A program made the position numbers and the translations under genes. A stretch of 6,133 nt of DNA from Chloroflexaceae bacterium UBA1466. GTDB taxonomy: Bacteria > Chloroflexota > Chloroflexia > Chloroflexales > Chloroflexaceae. The DNA is taken from the NCBI GenBank assembly GCA_002325605.1, contig DCSM01000088.1, positions 1-6,133 of the forward strand. The letters are read 5' to 3'. Within the stretch, counting starts at the first letter, position 1, and each line of letters starts with the position of its first letter. The notes under the pieces are model-generated. The model did not search any database and had not been told where the DNA came from. It saw only the letters and a program-made list of their open reading frames with translations. Below are positions 1-4,382 of the stretch, piece after piece.

Positions 1-1870
1 GTTTTTGGTGCTTTAGCGCATAAGCAATCCCATTTTGCAACGTGCTGTGAACCACAATGCTATTCAAATCAATGCCTAGCGCAACAATAGATTGCGCGAC
101 CTCCGAGCGAATCCCTGTCAAAACCGCGCAGGCCCCAAGTAATTTAATCGCTTGCGTGGTCTGAATAAGCGCATTTGCTACTTGCGAATCGACCACCGAA
201 ACCCCTGTAATGTCGATGATAATCACTTTAACGCGGCGTTTTTCAATTTCACTCAGCGCCAATTCCATCGTTTGCTTGGCCCGATGCGAATCTATCGCGC
301 CGATCATGGGAAGCAAAATTGCATTGTCGCTAATTTGCATGATTGGCGTTGACAAATCCCGCAAGGCGGCGGCTTGAAGTTCGATAACATGCTGGGCTTG
401 TTTGCGTTCGGTGATGTCAGTTAAGGTTCCTTGAATGAGATTCGGCTGGCCAGCTTCAGTATAAAGCAAATTGGCCTCGTTATTGATCCAGACCAGTTGT
501 TTATGCTTGGTTATAAGCCGATATTCAAGGGCCCAGCTACCTCTTTGCACGCTAAACAAGCGCGTCATTTCAGCCAGGACATACGGGCGGTCTTCAGGGT
601 GAACCCACTCTGCGAAAATGTTGGTTTCAACTAAACATTCGGCAACCGTATAGCCTGTCAAAGTCGTTACTTGGGGACTAATATAGGCAAGCGTAAAGGA
701 AGAACTACCTTTTTCGAGCATGGCAGTGTAGATCACCGTCGGAACCTGCTCGACTAAGGCCCGATATTGCGTTTCAGCCTGCTTTAATTCAATTTCGCGC
801 TCGGCTAAAGCCGCGGACATGTGATCAAAAGCTAGAGCTAATTGCTGTAATTCAGTGGCAGCAGCTTTTTGCGTTAAACCGCTGCGGGACTTGAAATCCC
901 CAGCGGCCACGCGTTGGGCCACGCCCAGCAAGGTCTTGGTTGGCCGCAGCACGAGCAGGTTTATGCCCCACCAAGCCAACATGAGGCCCAAACAGGTCAA
1001 GGCCCCCCAACCCCCAAGGTTGATCAGCAAAGCTTTATCGAGGTTTTGATAGGCCAAGTCGGTGGGGATGCCCACGCTGATAAAGAATTTGCGCTTATTT
1101 CCGATGCCTGTAATTTTCTTAAAGGCATAGAGGCGCGGCACACCGTCAAGCCCCACAGCTTCAGCCGTGCTTTCGGCTTGGGTGGCTAAAAGCGGGCGAA
1201 TCTGCGCTTCATTGGGCAATTTTGTATTGATGAATTGATCAAGTGAGGGATAGCGCCCCAAAACGGTCCCTTGATCATCAATAATGGTCAAGACCATGCC
1301 AGGGGGCAAGGCAACCCGCTGAGCAAACCGTTCCAACCACCCAAAATCAAGGCCCGTGCTGACAACTGCTGCCAATTTACCTGTTTCGTCGTAAATTGGG
1401 TAGGCAATAGGCAAGAGAAACTTGCCAATTCCGCGCCCCAAAATATAATCGCTGGCGATAAAATCTCGTTTCTGGAGGGCTTCCTTAAACCACGCTCGAT
1501 CTGCTACATTGATAGTCTGGGTCATTGGAAAACTACTGCAAAAGAGATTGCCTTGGGGGTCAGCGACCACGAAACTAGCGAAGCTGGGGAGTTTCTTGGT
1601 GAGTCTACCCAAAAGCGCATTACAAGGGCCTGCCTCTCGCTTCTGAAGGGCGGAGATTTGAGCCATGACCAAAATCGTCTGGTAAGTATCCTCCACTAGC
1701 TGTTCTTGATAGAAATTGGCCAGGCGAGCGATGCGGAGCGCATCGGCTTGCATCGTAGTTTGGCGCAATTCCAAACTGGTAAAAAGAATTAACCCAGCGA
1801 GCGGCATGAAGGAAAGAAAGACCAAAAGGGCCAGGCGTGATTGGAGACTGGCCAACAAATTACGAAACAT
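1..1870 (-). CDS. Membrane-bound Cache-HAMP-PAS-STAS sensor protein, copy 1 (3' end cut by window edge)
   Basis: My translation of the minus strand gives 623 uninterrupted residues from ATG (bases 1870-1868) to the left edge. Alignment with the neighbouring paralogue predicts a stop about one codon beyond. An N-terminal membrane segment (about residues 12-32) precedes a Cache-like extracellular sensor (about 35-265) containing ADRAWF and a PIYD strand. A second membrane segment (about 280-307) is followed by HAMP (about 306-357), PAS ending DITERK (about 366-490) and an RsbR-type STAS domain (about 503-620). STAS domains of this type bind partner proteins and are controlled by Ser/Thr phosphorylation. 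The two positions matching the RsbR phosphosites are Ser528 and Ser562, by my alignment from memory. GGAG (1877-1880) lies 6 nt before the start. The gene follows its paralogue in the same direction after 228 bp, so co-transcription is plausible. The ligand is unknown. Family and domain order are secure; the signalling role is inferred. Confidence 0.9.
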   Translation of the reverse strand, partial: MFRNLLASLQSRLALLVFLSFMPLAGLILFTSLELRQTTMQADALRIARLANFYQEQLVEDTYQTILVMAQISALQKREAGPCNALLGRLTKKLPSFASFVVADPQGNLFCSSFPMTQTINVADRAWFKEALQKRDFIASDYILGRGIGKFLLPIAYPIYDETGKLAAVVSTGLDFGWLERFAQRVALPPGMVLTIIDDQGTVLGRYPSLDQFINTKLPNEAQIRPLLATQAESTAEAVGLDGVPRLYAFKKITGIGNKRKFFISVGIPTDLAYQNLDKALLINLGGWGALTCLGLMLAWWGINLLVLRPTKTLLGVAQRVAAGDFKSRSGLTQKAAATELQQLALAFDHMSAALAEREIELKQAETQYRALVEQVPTVIYTAMLEKGSSSFTLAYISPQVTTLTGYTVAECLVETNIFAEWVHPEDRPYVLAEMTRLFSVQRGSWALEYRLITKHKQLVWINNEANLLYTEAGQPNLIQGTLTDITERKQAQHVIELQAAALRDLSTPIMQISDNAILLPMIGAIDSHRAKQTMELALSEIEKRRVKVIIIDITGVSVVDSQVANALIQTTQAIKLLGACAVLTGIRSEVAQSIVALGIDLNSIVVHSTLQNGIAYALKHQK

Positions 1871-1913
1871 AACCTACTCCCGTCGTAAGGATAGATGCTT
1901 CCAGAGAAAATAC
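1871..1913 (-). promoter_or_regulatory. 5' leader of sensor copy 1, homologous to the leader of copy 2
   Basis: On the minus strand this 43-nt stretch begins GTATTTT (1913-1907) and ends with GGAG (1880-1877), 6 nt before the ATG. Copy 2 has a leader of nearly the same length (42 nt) that also begins GTATTTT and has AGGA at the same 6-nt spacing. The duplication therefore included the leader. Similarity stops at about 1913, where the palindrome block begins. I see no convincing -10/-35 pair here for this gene. Confidence 0.5.
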
Positions 1914-1951
1914 TGTCCCGCCGAGGCGTAGGACAGGCATCCTGCCTGTCC
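1913..1951. repeat. REP-like palindrome GGACAGGC/GCCTGTCC with a degenerate outer repeat
   Basis: GGACAGGC (1931-1938) and GCCTGTCC (1944-1951) form a perfect 8-bp inverted repeat around the 5-nt loop ATCCT. A further CTGTCC at 1913-1918 can pair with GGACAG at 1931-1936 instead. CTGTCCCGC occurs directly repeated at 1913-1921 and 1946-1954, so an older unit may lie on the left. The sequence differs from the four units to its right but shares the CAGGC/GCCTG core. Palindromes of this kind are dispersed non-coding repeats in many environmental bacterial genomes; that assignment is from general knowledge. Confidence 0.7.
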
Positions 1952-1952
1952 C

Positions 1953-2059
1953 GCAGGCTAGAAGCCTGCGCTACGCCCCCCACAGGCTAGAAGCCTGCGC
2001 TACACGCCCGCAGGCTAGAAGCCTGCGCTACACGCCCGCAGGCTAGAAGCCTGCGCTAC
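1953..2059 (-). repeat. Tandem array of four REP-like palindromic units
   Basis: Four nearly identical 22-bp units lie at 1953-1974, 1982-2003, 2010-2031 and 2038-2059, separated by 6-7 bp C-rich spacers (period 28-29 bp). Each holds GCAGGCT, an AGA loop and AGCCTGC, a 7-bp stem that extends to 8 bp in units 1, 3 and 4. Unit 2 starts with A instead of G. On the minus strand each unit is headed by GTAG followed by the palindrome. That is the layout of REP elements recognised by REP-associated tyrosine transposases (RAYTs). No transposase gene is in the window. As RNA, these hairpins could affect read-through or stability of a transcript covering both sensor genes. No U-tract follows them, so they are not typical terminators. 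Confidence 0.85.
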
Positions 2060-2098
2060 GTTAGCTCTTCCGCCAATGTTTCTTTACAACCAAAAACC

Positions 2099-3979
2099 TT
2101 ACTTCTTTTGTTGCTTTAGCGCGTAGGCAATCCCATTTTGCAACGTGCTGTGAACCACAATGCTATTCAAATCAATGCCTAGCGCAATAATAGATTGCGC
2201 GACCTCCGAGCGAATCCCTGTCAAAACCGCGCAGGCTCCAAGTAATTTAATCGCTTGCGTCGTCTGAATAAGCGCATTTGCCACTTGCGAATCGACCACC
2301 GAAACCCCAGTAATGTCTATGATAATCACTTTAATGCGGCGTTTTTCAATTTCACTCAGCGCCAATTCCATCATTTGCTTGGCTCGATGCGAATCTATTG
2401 CGCCGATCATGGGAAGCAAAATCGCATTGTCGCTAATTTGCATGATTGGCGTTGACAAATCCCGCAAGGCTGCGGCTTGAAGTTCAATAACTCTTTGCGC
2501 TTGTTTGCGTTCGGTGATGTCAGTTAAGGTTCCCTGAACAAGATTCGGCTGGCCCGTTGCAGTACAGAGCAAATTGGCTTCGTTGCGGACCCAGACAAAT
2601 TGTTCATCCTTGGCTAAAATGCGATATTCAAGGGCCCAGCTACCTCTTTGCGCGCTAAACAAGCGCGTCATTTCGGCCTGGATGCGCGGGCGGTCTTCGG
2701 CGCAAACCCAGGCCAACAGATCGGTCTCAGCTAAACATTCGGCAACTGTATGCCCCGTTAAGCTGGTTACTTGGGGGCTAATGTAGGAAATCACAACCTG
2801 GGAAGTCTCTTTTTCAAGGTTAGCCGTATAGATAACCGCTGGAATTTGCTCGACTAAGGCCCGATATTGCGCCTCAGCCTTCTTTAATTCAATTTCGCGT
2901 GCGGCCAACGCCTCAGCCATGCGATCAAAAGCGAGGGTCAATTGCTCTAATTCGCTGGCCCCTGCTTTTTTAGTCAAGCCGCTGCGGGCCTTGAAATCGC
3001 CTTTGGCCAAACGCTTGGCCAAGCGCAATAATTTGGTTGTAGGGTGCAGCACCATGAAGTTTACGCCCAACCAAGCCAGCACAATGCCCAAACAGGCCAA
3101 CAACCCCAACCCCCCAAGATTGAGCAACAAAGCTTTATTGAGGGTTTGATAGGCCAGGTTCGTGGAAAGGCCCACGCGGATAAAGAATTTGTGGCTACTC
3201 CAGCTGCTCGTGATTTTCTTAAAAGCATAGATCCGCGGCCCACCACTAAGACTCATTAATTCAGCCGTGTTTTCGTCTTGGGTGGCTAACATAGCTCTAA
3301 TGGCCGCATCATCGGGCAATTTCTGCTTGGTGGATTGATCCAGCGAGGGATAGCGAGCTAAGAGTGTTCCTTGATCATCTACAATGGTCAGGGTCGCTTC
3401 TGGGGGTAGTTCGATCCGCTGGGCAAATTTGTTCAACCAACTAAGATCCAGGCCCGTGCTGACAACAGCCAGCAGTTCGTTCTTCGCATTGTAAATTGGG
3501 TAGGCAGTGGGCAAGAGAAACTTCTCAATTCCGCGCCCCAAAATATAATCGCTGGCGCTAAAATCTCGTTTCTGGAGGGTTTTCTGAAACCACGCCCGGT
3601 CTGCTACATTGATAGTCTGGGTCATTGGAAAACTACTGCAAAAGAGATTGCCTTGGGGGTCAGCCACCACAAAACTAGCGAAGTTGTTGGATTTCTTGGT
3701 GAGGCTGGCCAAAAACGCATTACAAGGGCCTGCTTCCCGCTTCTGGACGGCAGCCACCTGGGCGACAGCCAAAACTGTTTGGTACATATCCTCAACCAAC
3801 TGCTCTTGGTAGAGATTGGCCAGGCGGGCAATGCGGAGCGCATCAGCTTTGGTCATGGTAGCTTCATGATGGCGCAATTCCAAACTGGTAAGAAAAATTA
3901 AACCAGCGAGCGGGGTGAAAGCGAGAAAGATCAAAAGGGCCAGGCGAGTTTGGAGGCTAGAAAAAATTTGACGAGACAT
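2099..3979 (-). CDS. Membrane-bound Cache-HAMP-PAS-STAS sensor protein, copy 2 (complete)
   Basis: A complete 626-residue receptor. Segments: transmembrane 1 (about 13-32, Arg3 and Arg12 on the inner side); Cache-like extracellular sensor (about 36-270, with ADRAWF at 126-131 and a strand ending STGLDLSWL); transmembrane 2 (about 283-311); HAMP (about 308-360); PAS (about 368-492, closing TDITERK); RsbR-like STAS (about 505-622, with DITGVSVVDS at 555-564). Ser530 and Ser564 are 34 residues apart, matching the spacing of the two phosphothreonines in Bacillus RsbR, so phosphorylation by an RsbT-like kinase is plausible but unproven. There is no kinase, GGDEF, HD or methyl-accepting domain: STAS is the only output. 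AGGA (3989-3986) lies 6 nt before the ATG and a TATAAT box lies further upstream. The gene is the first of two tandem paralogues. The ligand is unknown; the arginine-aromatic part of Cache ligand motifs is present but not the usual upstream tyrosine of amino-acid sensors. Confidence 0.93.
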   Translation of the reverse strand: MSRQIFSSLQTRLALLIFLAFTPLAGLIFLTSLELRHHEATMTKADALRIARLANLYQEQLVEDMYQTVLAVAQVAAVQKREAGPCNAFLASLTKKSNNFASFVVADPQGNLFCSSFPMTQTINVADRAWFQKTLQKRDFSASDYILGRGIEKFLLPTAYPIYNAKNELLAVVSTGLDLSWLNKFAQRIELPPEATLTIVDDQGTLLARYPSLDQSTKQKLPDDAAIRAMLATQDENTAELMSLSGGPRIYAFKKITSSWSSHKFFIRVGLSTNLAYQTLNKALLLNLGGLGLLACLGIVLAWLGVNFMVLHPTTKLLRLAKRLAKGDFKARSGLTKKAGASELEQLTLAFDRMAEALAAREIELKKAEAQYRALVEQIPAVIYTANLEKETSQVVISYISPQVTSLTGHTVAECLAETDLLAWVCAEDRPRIQAEMTRLFSAQRGSWALEYRILAKDEQFVWVRNEANLLCTATGQPNLVQGTLTDITERKQAQRVIELQAAALRDLSTPIMQISDNAILLPMIGAIDSHRAKQMMELALSEIEKRRIKVIIIDITGVSVVDSQVANALIQTTQAIKLLGACAVLTGIRSEVAQSIIALGIDLNSIVVHSTLQNGIAYALKQQKK

Positions 3980-4021
3980 AAATTTTCCTGTTAGTAAATC
4001 CTGCGGTTCCTAGAAAAATAC
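3980..4021 (-). promoter_or_regulatory. 5' leader of sensor copy 2 with ribosome binding site
   Basis: This 42-nt leader begins GTATTTTT and contains AGGA at 3989-3986, 6 nt before the ATG at 3979. It aligns with the 43-nt leader of copy 1. Unlike copy 1, the sequence beyond it continues into a consensus -10 box. Confidence 0.5.
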
Positions 4022-4033
4022 CTTTTTCGGAAG

Positions 4034-4039
4034 ATTATA
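4034..4039 (-). promoter_or_regulatory. Candidate -10 box (TATAAT) of sensor copy 2
   Basis: The minus strand reads a perfect TATAAT here, which would start transcription at about 4027, some 48 nt before the start codon. At 17-bp spacing the -35 position (about 4057-4062) reads CAACTG, a poor match to TTGACA. An activator or an alternative sigma factor may therefore be needed. A palindrome covers that -35 position. Confidence 0.5.
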
Positions 4040-4052
4040 CCTAAAAAGATTA

Positions 4053-4080
4053 CCTTCAGTTGGGCGACTGAAGGGCCCAA
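4053..4080. repeat. Two overlapping inverted repeats over the sensor promoter's -35 region
   Basis: CCTTCAGT (4053-4060) and ACTGAAGG (4067-4074) form a perfect 8-bp inverted repeat with a 6-nt loop. TTGGGC (4060-4065) and GCCCAA (4075-4080) form a second, mutually exclusive 6-bp repeat. GTAG follows directly at 4081. The position over the -35 region of the sensor gene fits an operator. The hairpin form and flanking GTAG also fit a single REP-like element. The sequence alone does not decide between them. Confidence 0.5.
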
Positions 4081-4263
4081 GTAGCCATCTTGTCTACTGA
4101 ATGTTTTTAAGCTACAATAAGCGAAGGCTGTGGGCCTTCCCCAGCCTGAGTTTTGGGCCTCGAAGTCGTCGTCTGAAGCGAGCGGCGAAGTTCCTTTTGC
4201 GCCTACCCTTAGAATACCATATCTCTATCACTTGCTTTAGGCCCCAAAACAGAATTAGTACCC

Positions 4264-4291
4264 TTGCGGCGGGTCCAAAATGCGGTATACT
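4264..4291 (+). promoter_or_regulatory. Candidate promoter of the ketosynthase gene
   Basis: TTGCGG (4264-4269) and TATACT (4286-4291) are separated by 16 bp. The -10 box matches the consensus at 5 of 6 positions and the -35 at 3 of 6. Transcription would begin near 4298 and give a leader of about 85 nt, which contains the hairpin at 4326-4366. This is a pattern match only. Confidence 0.4.
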
Positions 4292-4325
4292 CTTTGCTAC
4301 GACCATGTTTAAGAGCTAAGACAAG

Positions 4326-4366
4326 CGTCAAGTTGCCCCAGAGCCGCCGCGTTGGGGTTTTTGACG
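4326..4366 (+). promoter_or_regulatory. Leader hairpin with terminator-like core, ending at the ribosome binding site
   Basis: The inner stem CCCCA (4336-4340) with TGGGG (4353-4357) is followed at once by five T (4358-4362), the form of an intrinsic terminator. An outer stem, CGTCAA (4326-4331) with TTGACG (4361-4366), closes the structure and takes up the last two T of the tract. The outer stem's final G is also the first base of GAAAGGA (4366-4372), the likely ribosome binding site 10 nt before the ATG. No plus-strand gene lies upstream in the window, so attenuation or control of ribosome access is a better guess than ordinary termination. The stem is short and loop sizes are large, so stability is uncertain. 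Confidence 0.45.
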
Positions 4367-4382
4367 AAAGGATCAATTCTGG

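Larger units (their letters stand above)
3980..4382. other. 403-bp divergent intergenic region
   Basis: This region separates the minus-strand sensors from the plus-strand synthase. It contains the sensor leader, its -10 box, the overlapping inverted repeats, a small 6-bp hairpin (GAAGGC 4123-4128 with GCCTTC 4134-4139), a candidate synthase promoter and a leader hairpin. Short open frames within it have no recognisable protein features or convincing ribosome binding sites. I see nothing supportable between about 4140 and 4260. Confidence 0.7.

Noticed and set aside
1271..1699. 142-codon open frame on the plus strand
   Set aside because: It lies antisense to the sensor domain of copy 1. Its translation has no recognisable protein features and it is explained by the strongly supported minus-strand frame.
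1..1870. Sensor copy 1 as a broken pseudogene
   Set aside because: Translation by hand is continuous for 623 residues with a good ribosome binding site and all domains present; only the window edge cuts it.
1789..1983. Minus-strand open frame running through the palindromes
   Set aside because: Its start is the out-of-frame translation of the REP-like repeats and the rest overlaps the start of sensor copy 1.
1953..2059. Short regularly spaced repeats resembling a CRISPR array
   Set aside because: Spacers are only 6-7 bp and nearly identical, and each unit is itself a tight palindrome; no cas genes are present.
4123..4139. Hairpin GAAGGC/GCCTTC as a terminator
   Set aside because: The stem is only 6 bp, no T-tract follows on either strand, and no gene ends nearby.
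4101..4319. 72-codon open frame in the divergent intergenic region
   Set aside because: It has no ribosome binding site I trust and no family resemblance, and it overlaps the candidate synthase promoter.
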